In this document: positions 42,741-52,517 of the stretch, in pieces
Position numbering within the stretch: the stretch's first letter is position 1
Layout of the letters: the number at the start of each line of letters is the position of its first letter
From: Gluconobacter frateurii
GTDB taxonomy: Bacteria > Pseudomonadota > Alphaproteobacteria > Acetobacterales > Acetobacteraceae
Assembly (NCBI RefSeq): GCF_002723955.1
Contig: NZ_BEWN01000002.1
Span: 558,001-622,000 of the forward strand
Reading direction: 5' to 3'
Length of the DNA: 64,000 bases
Notes under the pieces: generated by a model
The model's input: only the letters and a program-made list of their open reading frames with translations
The model's database searches: none
What the model was told of the DNA's origin: nothing
Position numbers and translations under genes: made by a program

Positions 42741-45212
42741 TCAGAATGATGTAGACAGCGTGCCCATCATCGCGAACGGCGGCATGATGTAATAGGTCGG
42801 TGCTGTATCAGCACTGATCTTGTGGCCATAGACACCGGTCGTGGCCTTGGCATTGTTGGAGAAGTAATAAACGCCACCCAGCTTGTACTGGCTTGTCAGG
42901 TTGGTGAAGTTCAGCTTGAACACCGGGGACTGGGCGATGAAGAACTTCGGCAGATGGTAGCCAAGTGTCAGGGAGTCCGAGAAGTAGGACGGCATGTACT
43001 GGTCGTTCATGAAGGACGAGGCCTGCTTGGACGTGTAATGCACGCTGGCGTTCAGGAAGAACGGACCTTCGTTATAGGTCAGGCCGACGCTGCCTGAGAA
43101 CTTCGGTGACATGACCGCCGTCTTGCCCTTTGTTCGCAGATAATCAACCGAACCATCGTCTGCCGTTGTCTGCAGGTTGTTGTCCATCGTCGTGTGCAGG
43201 TATTCGAACGCGAAATACGGGCTGAAACGATGGAACAGTGGACGGGTGGACAGCATGACATCCACGCCACGGATTGTTTCGCCGCCTGCGTTGATGGTCT
43301 GGCTGACCTGAACGTCGTTGCTGAACATGTTGACCGACAGCAGACGGTTGGAGACGTTCATGTTGAAGAAGCTGATATCCGCCAGGAACAGATCATCATT
43401 ATAGCGGTAACCCAGTTCTTCCTTGATGGAATACTGAGGCTTTGCTCCTGCGCCAGACGTCGTCATCTTACCCGTGCTTGTGCTGTAACGTGAGATCATG
43501 TTGATCGGGGACGGAGCACGGAAATCACCTTCAGCATTGATGTAAAGCTGATGATGAGGGGCGAAATTGTAGGACCAGGAGAAGCGCGGCGTCGGCGAGA
43601 CATACGTATGGTTTATGCGGCCTGCCGTGCTGGGCAGGTAATCCTGTCCTTCCAGCGTCATGGACGTTACCTTGATGCCGCCTGTGATGGACATCTTGTG
43701 GTCCAGAAGATGGACGGTGTCTTCCAGGAAGCCCGAGTTCAGGCTGTACGATCCCAGATAGTCGACGGAATAATAGATATTGCCGCTGGTGGTCCGGTAA
43801 TAGGATGACTTGTCGGTGTCGGACGGCTGAGCGCCTGTGGTCTGGTTCATCTTGGACATCGGGGTGCGCAGGGAATAGCGGTATTCCTCATGCCAGTAGC
43901 CGATCTGTCCGTCGTTGTTCTCGGAATGCCAGCCAAGCGCGGCAACGACGCCACCCTGCTGGGTTACGGACATGGAGTTCGTAGAGACCGCAGCGCGTGT
44001 TGACGTGCTGATCTTGCCATCGCCGTTCAGGTCAACCCGCTGGAGAGCTGTTCCCGCATAAGTGTAACCCTCCTGCAGGCGGGACGCGCTGTTCAGGGTG
44101 ATGTCAGAGCGCTCGTAGTATGGCGAGATGTTCAGCGTGAAGGTGTTGTTCAGGGCGAACTTCATAGGCATGGACACATAGAACTGGTCCTTGTCCGTGC
44201 CATGCACGCCGTAATAGCTGCTCGGGGATGTAGCGCTGAACTGGGCGTTGTAGCTCAGGGGTGTGGAGACCGGGCGGCCATGCTTGTCGTTCTGGAAGTT
44301 TGCCAGCGTCGGGTAGCGGTTCAGGTAATAGTGCGAATGGTTGTATCCGGCGAACAGGTCGATGGAGCTTCGCGTGCCAATCTGCTTCTGCGCGCGGAAA
44401 TCCATATGCTTGCGGTCGCTGTCGCCCGAGCCACGCCATGCATCAGAATGAGTGTTGGAGAACGATGCGTAGCTGGTGATGCCGGTGTGGCCAATCTCGC
44501 CTGAGTCCAGACGGATGAAGCCGCGTGTCCGGTTGAAAGATCCATAGCTGCCGGATACCAGGCCGCCAAACTTCTTGGAAGGAGCACGGGTCGTGATGCT
44601 CAAGGCACCAGCGCCAGCGGAGGTCAGTGGATCTTCAACGGAAATGGAGCCGGGGCTCATGCTTTCGGCGGCAATGTTGTTGCTGTCGATATAGTTCTGC
44701 ACGAAATTGGATGCGGAGGACGTGCCACCATTTGCGATTGGCATGCCGTTCAGCATAATGCCGATATCGTTGTCATACAGACCACGGCTCTGCATGGAGC
44801 CACCTTCGTTTCCGCTCGGGTCCGGTGTTGTGATGTTCACACTTGGCAGATTGGCGATCAGATCGAGCGGGCTGCTCGTGGGGCTCTGCATCTCAATGTA
44901 GTTCTGCGTCACGGTCTGCACGGCACGGGAGGCCGTTTCAACGCGCATCATGCCGCCACCTGGCTGATGGCGCGTTCCCGTCACGCTGATGGACTCTTTG
45001 CCGGCTTCAACGGTGCGCGTGGAATGAGCACGGTGCTTGGTGGGCTCGGTCGTGGTGGAGGTTGCAGCGTAGGCAGTGGGAACAGTGACGGACAGACCGC
45101 TCAGAAATGTTGCTGCCGCGAGCGTTTTCTTTCCCTGCCCGAAAAGAGCGTTAAGCGGAACGGAAAGTCCGGAACGGCTGGAGCGGCTGGGAGGGAAAGA
45201 ACAGGAAGACAT
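42741..45212 (-). CDS. TonB-dependent outer-membrane receptor
   Basis: An 823-residue receptor with an extended N-terminus: about 30 polar/basic residues precede a hydrophobic stretch (TLAAATFLSGLSVTVPTAYA) that looks like the signal peptide. The plug carries ESISVTGTR, VTQNYIEMQSPTSSPLDLIANLPSVNITTPDPSGNEGGSMQSRGLYDNDIGIMLNGMPI, and the barrel ends in MMGTLSTSF. The plug lacks a siderophore signature and resembles receptors for carbohydrates or unknown ligands. It is transcribed alone, with 137 bp to the next gene upstream. An MFS carrier gene of the same strand is just upstream and may form a functional pair. Confidence 0.9.
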   Translation of the reverse strand: MSSCSFPPSRSSRSGLSVPLNALFGQGKKTLAAATFLSGLSVTVPTAYAATSTTTEPTKHRAHSTRTVEAGKESISVTGTRHQPGGGMMRVETASRAVQTVTQNYIEMQSPTSSPLDLIANLPSVNITTPDPSGNEGGSMQSRGLYDNDIGIMLNGMPIANGGTSSASNFVQNYIDSNNIAAESMSPGSISVEDPLTSAGAGALSITTRAPSKKFGGLVSGSYGSFNRTRGFIRLDSGEIGHTGITSYASFSNTHSDAWRGSGDSDRKHMDFRAQKQIGTRSSIDLFAGYNHSHYYLNRYPTLANFQNDKHGRPVSTPLSYNAQFSATSPSSYYGVHGTDKDQFYVSMPMKFALNNTFTLNISPYYERSDITLNSASRLQEGYTYAGTALQRVDLNGDGKISTSTRAAVSTNSMSVTQQGGVVAALGWHSENNDGQIGYWHEEYRYSLRTPMSKMNQTTGAQPSDTDKSSYYRTTSGNIYYSVDYLGSYSLNSGFLEDTVHLLDHKMSITGGIKVTSMTLEGQDYLPSTAGRINHTYVSPTPRFSWSYNFAPHHQLYINAEGDFRAPSPINMISRYSTSTGKMTTSGAGAKPQYSIKEELGYRYNDDLFLADISFFNMNVSNRLLSVNMFSNDVQVSQTINAGGETIRGVDVMLSTRPLFHRFSPYFAFEYLHTTMDNNLQTTADDGSVDYLRTKGKTAVMSPKFSGSVGLTYNEGPFFLNASVHYTSKQASSFMNDQYMPSYFSDSLTLGYHLPKFFIAQSPVFKLNFTNLTSQYKLGGVYYFSNNAKATTGVYGHKISADTAPTYYIMPPFAMMGTLSTSF

Positions 45213-45349
45213 GTCGTGGACTCATTCTGCAGGATGACAACGCTTCGATAGCGTTATGAATTTGGTAAACTAAGATAAAGGAGACAATTATAAGAACATT
45301 CCAAAGAAAAAATTGATAGTTTCAATTTCTGTCAAGGAAATGCTGGCGT

Positions 45350-46618
45350 TCAGGGTATACGGCGATCCAGCAGCGAACGGGCTGAAAAGACGCTGATGAA
45401 CGAAATGATCGCTGTCAGGATCATGTAGAGGGCCGGGGCGTGAGAGAGGCCGGTCCAGGAAATCAGGGCTGCGTTTGTCAGGGGGGCGAGACCGCCGAAC
45501 AGCACCACGCCGAAAGAATATCCCATTGTAAGACCACGCCCTCTGCGTTCACTGGGGAAGAGCTGGCCGATGAAGCCGTCGAGGGCAGCGAAATAGAACA
45601 GTCCGCTCAGATTGAACAGAAGGGGCATGAGCAGAACCGCTTCAGGGAGTGTTTTTATCAACTGGAAGGCAGGAATGGGCAGAAGGGTCAAAAACGCGCA
45701 GGACCAGAGCATTGGCCGTACACTGTGGGTTCTGTCAAAGCGGTCTGCCAGTTTCCATCTCAGCGGGGTGAACAGGAGTTGGCCACCATAGGTCAGAAGC
45801 GGGGCGAGGGATGTGCTGAGACGGGAGAGGCTGTACTGGCTCCGGGCATAGTGGGGCATGTAAAGCCCCAGGTAGGTGATGCCGCTGCCAAGGGCGACGG
45901 AGCCCATGATGAGGGCGGTTCGGCGAACTGTATCGGGTTGCAGAAATGGCGCCGGGGCTGAGCGGGGTTGGGGTGGTGTTTCGGAGTTCTCTGGCGTCAG
46001 CATCATACGCAGGATCAGGCCACTGATTCCTGCCGCAGCCCCCAGGCCAGTTGCAATGCGAAAACCAAAAGTCTCGAAGGTCGTTGAAGGAAGCACGAGA
46101 CCGAGCATCAGTACGACGGTTGCCGCACACAGAGAAGCCGTGATCTGGCCGATGGCCTGCCAGCTTGCCGCGCGGGCTTCGTGTTTTGGGGCGTGTTCGA
46201 TCAGATAGGATGTGGCGCTTCCGAATTCTCCGCCCAGCGAAAAGCCATGAAGAAGTCTGGCCAGAATGACCAGTGCAGGCGCGGCAATGCCAATCTTCTG
46301 ATAGGAGGGCGTAAGTGTGATGAGCAGACTGCCCATGGCCATCAGGAGGATACAGACCATCATCGTGGAGATGCGGCCACGCCTGTCTGCGTAGTTTCCC
46401 AAAACGACGGCACCAAGCGGTCTCGCCAGAAGAGTCAGCCCAAAAGTCGCAAGGGACAGTCCAAGCTGGGACAGCGGCCAGTTGGCTGGGAAAAACGTAC
46501 GGCCTATCGAGGCCGAAAAATATGCGTAAATGACGAAATCATAATACTCGATGATATTGCCGATAATGGAGGCAATCACCGCCTGATTGGGTCTTTGAGA
46601 GGGCCATGCGCCCATCAT
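45350..46618 (-). CDS. MFS transporter, metabolite:H+ symporter (MHS) type
   Basis: A 422-residue permease. SIIGNIIEYYDFVIYAYFSASIGRTFFP at residues 18-46 is the diagnostic first helix of the MHS family (G-N-x-x-E-W/Y-Y-D-F), and LLARPLGAVVLGNYADRRGR contains motif A (G-x-x-x-D-R-x-G-R). The run RLLHGFSLGGEFGSATSYLIEHAP is also typical. Relatives carry citrate, 2-oxoglutarate, shikimate or betaine with protons. The ATG at 46618 overlaps the LysR stop by 4 bp, so the LysR gene (divergent to ggt) and this permease form an operon, a common regulator-transporter layout. Confidence 0.9.
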   Translation of the reverse strand: MMGAWPSQRPNQAVIASIIGNIIEYYDFVIYAYFSASIGRTFFPANWPLSQLGLSLATFGLTLLARPLGAVVLGNYADRRGRISTMMVCILLMAMGSLLITLTPSYQKIGIAAPALVILARLLHGFSLGGEFGSATSYLIEHAPKHEARAASWQAIGQITASLCAATVVLMLGLVLPSTTFETFGFRIATGLGAAAGISGLILRMMLTPENSETPPQPRSAPAPFLQPDTVRRTALIMGSVALGSGITYLGLYMPHYARSQYSLSRLSTSLAPLLTYGGQLLFTPLRWKLADRFDRTHSVRPMLWSCAFLTLLPIPAFQLIKTLPEAVLLMPLLFNLSGLFYFAALDGFIGQLFPSERRGRGLTMGYSFGVVLFGGLAPLTNAALISWTGLSHAPALYMILTAIISFISVFSARSLLDRRIP

Positions 46619-47529
46619 CCGGCATGCGGATTGCTGAGAGACTGGATCAGAAACTGAATGAATGATCGCAGCGTCGGGGCGCTGTAGCGCTCCTTGTGGT
46701 AGAGGAGATAGATCGGACGAGACGGGAGAGTGTAATCCGGCAGAAGCGCCGAAAGCTTTCCTTCCCGGATGTCTTCCCGCACCAGATCTGACGGCAGCAT
46801 GGCAATGCCCATGCCCGAAAGGGCTGCACGCCGCATGGCCTGCGTGTTGTTGAACAATCCTTTGCGCTGCATTTCGACGGAGACGTTCCCCTGCGGCCCT
46901 TCAAAACGCCATTCACGCCGGGCCCAGTGCCAGGGAGAGGCAGGCGTATAGGAGAAGGCAAGCGCATCGTGCATGGCGAGCTGGTGCGGAGACAGGAGTT
47001 CTTCCCGCTGCGACAGATATGCCGGGGAGGCGCAGAGCGTCATGGTGTAGTCGGACAGGCGACGGCAGATCAGGGATGACGGCTCCGGAACGCCCAACCG
47101 GATGGCAATATCGAATTTTTCATGTGTCAGATCGACGCTGCGTTCTGTCAGGACAAGATCCACGTCCACGGCAGGGTGTTCGTTGAGATAGGCCGCGATA
47201 CAGGGCGTGATGCTCTGAGTGCCGTAAGTGACGGGAGCGGTGATGCGGAGTGTTCCTGCGGGAAGGCTCTGGGCGGCTGCGGCCATGCGCTCGGTTTCGT
47301 CGAGCATGCTGAGGATCTTCTGGCATTTGGCGAAATAGATGGAGCCAAAGGCCGTCAGGCTCTGGCGTCTGGTCGTACGACGCAGCAGACTGGTGCCAAG
47401 CCGCTCTTCAAGCAGACGCACGTAGTTTCCCACCATTGTGGGTGAGATGCCGCAACGCTCTGCGGCGGCTGTCATGCTTCCTGTTTCGACGACGGCAATA
47501 AAGGTCGTCATGGCCTGAAAAACGTTCAT
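46615..47529 (-). CDS. LysR family transcriptional regulator
   Basis: A 304-residue LysR protein starting at ATG 47529 (MNVFQAMTTFIAVVETGSMTAAAERCGISPTMVGNYVRLLEERLGTSLLRRTTRRQ), where the helix-turn-helix is complete. The frame is open for 74 further codons upstream, but that lead crosses the divergent control region and overlaps the ggt start. RRTTRRQSLTAFG is the motif of the CrgA/YafC-like branch. The effector domain follows from AGTLRITAPVTYG. The stop overlaps the MHS permease start. A GATAATTATC palindrome 16 bp upstream of the start fits autoregulation. Confidence 0.9.
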   Translation of the reverse strand: MNVFQAMTTFIAVVETGSMTAAAERCGISPTMVGNYVRLLEERLGTSLLRRTTRRQSLTAFGSIYFAKCQKILSMLDETERMAAAAQSLPAGTLRITAPVTYGTQSITPCIAAYLNEHPAVDVDLVLTERSVDLTHEKFDIAIRLGVPEPSSLICRRLSDYTMTLCASPAYLSQREELLSPHQLAMHDALAFSYTPASPWHWARREWRFEGPQGNVSVEMQRKGLFNNTQAMRRAALSGMGIAMLPSDLVREDIREGKLSALLPDYTLPSRPIYLLYHKERYSAPTLRSFIQFLIQSLSNPHAG

Positions 47530-47544
47530 TGCAAACCGAAGGTT

Positions 47545-47554
47545 GATAATTATC
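47545..47554. promoter_or_regulatory. palindrome in the lysR-ggt divergent region
   Basis: GATAATTATC is a perfect 10-bp palindrome 16 bp upstream of the lysR ATG and 90 bp upstream of ggt. A second one, ACCGT-A-ACGGT at 47588-47598, lies between. Either could bind the LysR protein. Confidence 0.4.
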
Positions 47555-47643
47555 GCACCATAACAGCATTTATCGGGAAGATCGAAGACCGTAACGGTTT
47601 GACGTAGATGCTCCCCATCAGGAACTGAAGGTTGATATTGTCC

Positions 47644-49401
47644 ATGCGTATCAGAAGTGCGGCTCTCTCCCAACGAAAGGTTTATGCCCGGACCCCTGTT
47701 CTTGTGGGTCTGCTGGGAGCAACCGCACTCGGCCTGAGCGCGTGTGCCCATCAGTTGCCGCCTGCAACGCCTGTTTCGTCACCGTCTGTGGCCAGCACGT
47801 TCATGGCCGCAACAGCCAATCCCATGGCATCCAAAGCGGCTTCGGATGTGCTCGCGAAAGGCGGAAGCGCGGTTGACGCGGCGATCGCAGCGCAGATGGT
47901 TCTGGCGGTAGTGGAGCCGCAGGCGTCTGGGCTCGGTGGTGGCTCGACAATCCTGTACTGGGACCGCGGAGCCGATCGTCTGAGTTTCTTTGACGGTTTG
48001 GCCAGCGCGCCGATGGGCATGCAGCGGGACTTCATGCACGATCAGAACGGTGTCCGCATTCCGGAAGCCAAGCTCCAGCGGAGCGGCCGCGTCGTTGGTG
48101 TTCCTGGCACGCTGCGGACGCTGGCTCTTCTGCATGACCGTTATGGCAAGCTTCCCTGGGCGGATCTGTTCCAGCCCGCGATTACCGCGGCCCGTGACGG
48201 CTTTCCGCTGGCAGGTTATCTCCATCTCGTCCTGACGGAGCGCCCCGAACTGGCTCACGAACCCCAGTTTTCCGGCTATTTCGATGCGGAAGGCCAGCCG
48301 CTTCCCAAGGGGACGATTCTGCATAATGCCGCTTTGGCGAGCACATTGGAGAATGTGTCGAAGCAGGGGGCCGAATATTTCTACACGGGCGATTTTGCAA
48401 AAAAGCTCTCAGCCGCAGTGGCCAGTGGTGCATATCCTGGCAAACTCACACCTGCAGACTTGAAGGCTTATAAGGTGCATGAGCGCACACCGCTCTGTGT
48501 GACGGCGTTCAATCGCCGGATCTGTTCTTCCGCACCGCCTGTCGCAGGCGGTCTGTCCGTGTTGCAGCAGCTGGCTATTCTTGATCGGCTGAAGATCGGT
48601 CAGTATGCGCCGGGAAGCGTTGAGGCCGCGCATCTTCTGCTGGAAGCGTCCCGTCTGGCTGAGGCAGACCGCCGGAAATACGCTGCCGACCCGGATTATA
48701 CCCGCGTTGATACGGCTGCGCTTCTTGATTCGGCCTATCTGGATGGTCGCGCGGCGCTGGTGGCGAAGGGCGAAGCTGCAGATCGTGTCACGGCGGGGCA
48801 GCTCAAGGGAAAGCTGGCTCTTCTGCCGTCATCCGACCCGATGACTGTGCCAGCCACGACACATCTTTCCATTCGTGACGCGTCCGGCAATGCGCTGTCT
48901 TTCACCACGACGATCAACCTGAATTTTGGTTCAGATATCGTGGTGGATGGTGTGGTTCTGAACAATGCCATCACGAATTTTGCAGGCCGCCCTTTCGTCA
49001 ATGGCTGCCCGACCGCCAATATCGCCGCTCCCGGCAAGCGCCCGATCACAACCATGTCTCCAACCATCGTTTTCGGCCAGAATGGTCAGCCTGAGGTGAT
49101 CGTCGGCGCGGGCGGTGGTGCGCGGATTATTGATTCCGTTGTGCAGACGCTGGTTGGATATCTGGCTTGGGGGCAGAATATCCGCACAGCCATCGAACAG
49201 CCACGCATTGGCGCCCAGAACCATGCGGAGGAGCTGGAACAGGGAACTGCCGCCGCCGGGCTGGCTTCGGCGCTGAGTGCCATGGGGCATCATCCGAAAA
49301 TCGATGTCATGAATGCCGCTGTTCAGGGCATCACCATTGGGCCAGACGGCCTCACGGGCTGGGGAGATCCGCACCGTGACGGCGTGGCCGTCGGTCAGTA
49401 A
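47644..49401 (+). CDS. ggt: gamma-glutamyltranspeptidase, predicted lipoprotein
   Basis: Ggt splits glutathione and other gamma-glutamyl compounds outside the cytoplasm. The protein of about 585 residues has a lipobox (LGLSACAH), so the mature form is probably lipid-anchored on the periplasmic side. The N-terminal half (ATANPMASKAASDVLAKGGSAVDAAIAAQMVLAVVEPQASGLGGGSTILYWD) carries the GGG(S) substrate loop. The autocatalytic nucleophile is the first threonine of VPATTHLSI at residue 405 of this model, and the later GAGGGARII is the GGG oxyanion site. A TTG start at 47632 is possible, but ATG 47644 has GAAGG upstream. It is followed after 28 bp by a lipase-like gene, then cutC. Confidence 0.94.
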   Translation: MRIRSAALSQRKVYARTPVLVGLLGATALGLSACAHQLPPATPVSSPSVASTFMAATANPMASKAASDVLAKGGSAVDAAIAAQMVLAVVEPQASGLGGGSTILYWDRGADRLSFFDGLASAPMGMQRDFMHDQNGVRIPEAKLQRSGRVVGVPGTLRTLALLHDRYGKLPWADLFQPAITAARDGFPLAGYLHLVLTERPELAHEPQFSGYFDAEGQPLPKGTILHNAALASTLENVSKQGAEYFYTGDFAKKLSAAVASGAYPGKLTPADLKAYKVHERTPLCVTAFNRRICSSAPPVAGGLSVLQQLAILDRLKIGQYAPGSVEAAHLLLEASRLAEADRRKYAADPDYTRVDTAALLDSAYLDGRAALVAKGEAADRVTAGQLKGKLALLPSSDPMTVPATTHLSIRDASGNALSFTTTINLNFGSDIVVDGVVLNNAITNFAGRPFVNGCPTANIAAPGKRPITTMSPTIVFGQNGQPEVIVGAGGGARIIDSVVQTLVGYLAWGQNIRTAIEQPRIGAQNHAEELEQGTAAAGLASALSAMGHHPKIDVMNAAVQGITIGPDGLTGWGDPHRDGVAVGQ

Positions 49402-49429
49402 TATCCGCCTCGATCTGCTGGAGACACTC

Positions 49430-50737
49430 ATGAAGCTTTCATTCCGCTCGGCGCTTTGCACTGCCACCCTCCTGTCCCTCTCGGCCTGCGCGACGCCGTC
49501 CCAGCCCGAAAAGCCGCAGGTGGCTGTCGAGGTCGATCGTAATCTGGGGGATGGCGGGGTTAGCGACTTCTACACGCCTCCGGCTCAGGTTCCTGCAACG
49601 GTTGGTCAGATGATCCGCACGCAGGACATTACCGACCGTCCTCTGCCAGAAAACGCCGCCACAGCTGTACGGACGCTCTATACGTCCATTAGTGGCGTCA
49701 ATGCGCCCGATCCGGTCACGGTCTCTGGGCAGATCCTTTTCCCGAAAGGGACGCCGCCGAAGGGTGGCTGGCCAGTTGTGGCATGGGAACACGGCACAAC
49801 AGGTATTGCGGATATCTGTGCACCGTCCTGGAGAGGCTATCTGTCGCGTGACCGCGCCTATCTGGATCACTGGCTGAAGGCTGGTTTCGCGGTCGTTGCC
49901 AGTGATTATCAGGGGTTGGGGACGCCGGGCCCGCATCCGTATCTGATGTATCGTCCGGAAGGATACAGCGTTCTGAATGGCCTGCGGGCTGCGCTGACGC
50001 AGTACAAGGGAACGCTTCAGAACCGCATTATTCTGGTGGGGCAGTCACAGGGTGGTGGTGCAGCACTCGGAACGGCCTGGCTGGCTCCCCAATATGCGCC
50101 GGATCTGCATGTGGTTGGGACTGTGGCAACCGGCGTCGTGACGCAGTTCAAGCTTCCTGAGCACCCGAAGCACGCGCCTCTGCCACGCCTGAATGTGGAG
50201 CCGCCTCACATGGCTGCGGCGTTCGGGATCCTCACGATCGAAGGGTCGCGCAAGAGCCTGCATCCGGAAGTCGATGTTCGTGCAAACATGACGGAAAAGG
50301 GCAAGGACCTGTCGCATCAGGCCCGTCAGTCCTGTCTTGGCGATCTGTTTCGCTATACGGAAGCGCACGATATTACGGAAGACAATGCCTATGCGGGGGA
50401 TACATCCCGGCTTGAGGCAGATTTTCAGGATGCCTTCATGATCCCTGATGCTCACATGACCATGCCGGTGTTTGTGGGAACTGGCCTTGCGGATAACGAA
50501 GCAGGCGTAGCCCAGCAGTACAATGCAGTTGCTGCCATGTGTGATGCCGGGACGAACGTGACGTGGAAGACCTATTCCGGGCTGACCCATAATGGTGCCG
50601 TCAATGGTTCGGCTGACGATTCAGTTCCGTTTGCATTGGCGCTCCTGAAAGGACATCATCCGAGAGGAAACTGCGGGACGATCAAACCCGTTTCCACAGT
50701 GGAGAAGGCGCTGCCGGGAATCCGCTGGAACAACTAA
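49430..50737 (+). CDS. secreted alpha/beta hydrolase of the secretory lipase (LIP) type, lipoprotein
   Basis: A 435-residue protein with a lipoprotein signal (MKLSFRSALCTATLLSLSACAT). The hydrolase fold contains PVVAWEHGTTGIADICAPS, an oxyanion-hole region, WLKAGFAVVASDYQGLGTPG and the nucleophile elbow ILVGQSQGGGAALG with Ser206; the acid/base His is likely in GLTHNGAVNGS near the C-terminus. The pattern is that of fungal and bacterial secretory lipases (triacylglycerol or ester hydrolases). ATG 49430 with GGAGAC is favoured over an upstream ATG at 49313 that overlaps ggt. The gene is second in the ggt operon. Substrate is unknown; esters in the periplasm or outer membrane are plausible. Confidence 0.85.
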   Translation: MKLSFRSALCTATLLSLSACATPSQPEKPQVAVEVDRNLGDGGVSDFYTPPAQVPATVGQMIRTQDITDRPLPENAATAVRTLYTSISGVNAPDPVTVSGQILFPKGTPPKGGWPVVAWEHGTTGIADICAPSWRGYLSRDRAYLDHWLKAGFAVVASDYQGLGTPGPHPYLMYRPEGYSVLNGLRAALTQYKGTLQNRIILVGQSQGGGAALGTAWLAPQYAPDLHVVGTVATGVVTQFKLPEHPKHAPLPRLNVEPPHMAAAFGILTIEGSRKSLHPEVDVRANMTEKGKDLSHQARQSCLGDLFRYTEAHDITEDNAYAGDTSRLEADFQDAFMIPDAHMTMPVFVGTGLADNEAGVAQQYNAVAAMCDAGTNVTWKTYSGLTHNGAVNGSADDSVPFALALLKGHHPRGNCGTIKPVSTVEKALPGIRWNN

Positions 50738-50784
50738 GAACTCTGTCGGCATATGCGCTTTCGCCGAACAGGATGGAGACGGGT

Positions 50785-51519
50785 ATGCCGACGCTTGAAA
50801 TCTGTGTTGAAGATGCTGTCGGCCTGCGGACAGCGCAGCGCCCCGGCGTCACACGCATTGAGCTTTGTTCTGCCCTCGCACTGGGCGGTTTGACGCCTTC
50901 AGCCGGGCTGATGCGTCTGGCTGGTCAGTCCACGGTGCCGGTCTATGCTATGATCCGCCCAAGAGAGGGCGGGTTCGTGTTTACCGCTGAAGAAATCGAT
51001 CAGATGCTGGCGGATATTGACGCCGCCCGTGCTGCGGGTCTGGCGGGTGTTGTTCTTGGTGCAGCCCTGAACGACCGTACGCTCGATATGCAGACCTTGA
51101 AGCTGCTGTCTGACGCGTGTGGTGACATGGGTCGGACACTGCACCGCGTTTTTGATCTCACGCCTAATCCGCTGACTGCTGTCGATCAGGCTGTCGAGCT
51201 GGGCTTCGAGCGCATTCTGACGTCTGGCCAAGCGGTTATTGCGCCGAAGGGACAGTCTGTTTTGAAAAACATCGTGGATCATGCTGCTGGCCGTATCGAG
51301 ATCATGGCTGGAAGCGGTGTGCGGGTCGGGAATGTGCGGGAGCTTGTGCAGGAAACGGGCGTTACGGCCATTCATGCGTCTTGCCGGGGGCCAGCGGTGG
51401 GGCAGGCATGTCGTGTGTGGGAGCTGGGCTTTGGGCGCCTTGCTTCAAGAACCAGTGGCCGGATCATAGATCAGATGCTTGCCATCCTCGCAGAAGATGC
51501 CACGCTGCCGGTGATATGA
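50785..51519 (+). CDS. cutC: CutC family copper homeostasis protein
   Basis: A 244-residue TIM-barrel protein. The N-terminus LEICVEDAVGLRTAQRPGVTRIELCSALALGGLTPSAG contains the paired cysteines and the conserved ELCSAL...GGLTPS run of CutC proteins, and IRPREGGFVFTAEE follows. The C-terminal half retains GFERILTSGQ and IMAGSGVRVGNV. CutC is tied to copper tolerance, though in some bacteria its role is disputed. ATG 50785 has GGAGAC upstream; ATG 50773 is also in frame. It lies third in the ggt-lipase-cutC operon and converges with the glycerophosphodiesterase gene 7 bp away. Confidence 0.93.
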   Translation: MPTLEICVEDAVGLRTAQRPGVTRIELCSALALGGLTPSAGLMRLAGQSTVPVYAMIRPREGGFVFTAEEIDQMLADIDAARAAGLAGVVLGAALNDRTLDMQTLKLLSDACGDMGRTLHRVFDLTPNPLTAVDQAVELGFERILTSGQAVIAPKGQSVLKNIVDHAAGRIEIMAGSGVRVGNVRELVQETGVTAIHASCRGPAVGQACRVWELGFGRLASRTSGRIIDQMLAILAEDATLPVI

Positions 51520-51526
51520 CACTATT

Positions 51527-52366
51527 TCAGAGCCTTTTCTTTAAGGCTGCCTGAAGCTTGAGTGGCGTATTGGTCACCAGGATATCAATGGGAAGCGTTC
51601 GTGCGCGCTTGGCACATTCTTCAGGGGAAACAGCATCTACAATGGCCGTGGGGCCAAGAAGGTCTGTTATGACAACGGCTCCTGCCTCATGTGCTGCTTT
51701 GAACAGGGCGGGGTCTGAGTTCTGGGGCACATAGGCTGCAAAGCGGCGTGCTCCTGCGATCTTGCGATAGGTTGCAATATCCTCTGGCTTTGCAATCAGC
51801 ACAGAAACCAGTGCTTCCGGATCAGCGGCGAAAGCCTCGCGGGCCTGCTTTTCGTGGAATGTGAGAACTACGACCCGGTTGGAAAGCTTATGGAGGCGGA
51901 CAGGTTTCAGAGCTTCGGCAGGGAGAACATCCTTGATGTCGAGCATCAGTAAAGCGTCGGGGGTGCTGCCCGCCCAATCCAGAACATCGCTGTAGGCTGG
52001 AATGTGTTCCAGTGTAGTACCGGATGTGTTTTTCAGATGCAGTTTCTGAACCGCTTCCTGACTGAGTTCAGTGATAGGACCATGGCCCGTCGTCGTTCGG
52101 TCAACATCCGGATCGTGCAGTAGAACAATCCGGCCAGTTTTGTCCTTCGCGAGATCAATTTCCATCATGAACGGGCCGGCCTGATGGGTGCGGTGCATCT
52201 GGCTAAGGCTGTTTTCCGTTCCGGATGGGTCGATCCAGCCTCGGTGCGCGCAGATCAGCGGAGGCATCGCCATGCGGTCCGTTAGAGACTGAGCCACGGC
52301 AGAAAAGGGGCCTGACAAGCCTGTTAGCGCCGTCAGCCCGTAAGCGATGAAAATCCGGCGCTTCAT
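51527..52366 (-). CDS. glycerophosphodiester phosphodiesterase family protein, secreted
   Basis: A 279-residue protein with a signal peptide (MKRRIFIAYGLTALTGLSGPFSAVAQS) and a GDPD TIM-barrel. The catalytic HRG is in ICAHRGWIDPSGTENS, the metal-binding EIDLAKDKTGRIVLLHDPDVDRTT follows with a normal HDP, and the later LMLDIKD supplies another acidic ligand. It should hydrolyse glycerophosphodiesters from phospholipid turnover in the periplasm and yield glycerol-3-phosphate. The frame is open to 52450, but the ATG at 52366 puts the signal peptide at the front. It converges with cutC. Confidence 0.88.
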   Translation of the reverse strand: MKRRIFIAYGLTALTGLSGPFSAVAQSLTDRMAMPPLICAHRGWIDPSGTENSLSQMHRTHQAGPFMMEIDLAKDKTGRIVLLHDPDVDRTTTGHGPITELSQEAVQKLHLKNTSGTTLEHIPAYSDVLDWAGSTPDALLMLDIKDVLPAEALKPVRLHKLSNRVVVLTFHEKQAREAFAADPEALVSVLIAKPEDIATYRKIAGARRFAAYVPQNSDPALFKAAHEAGAVVITDLLGPTAIVDAVSPEECAKRARTLPIDILVTNTPLKLQAALKKRL

Positions 52367-52517
52367 GATTGGTTGTACCTGTTTGAAGTGGGGCATAAAC
52401 ACCGTATTGCTTCTGTTTGCGAAAGAGAAGATTGGCGTCTGTTTCGACATTTACTGGTGAGCTGCCGCCGGAGTGGCTACAGAATTTTCAGATTAATCAG
52501 AACAGGAAAACTCCGTC

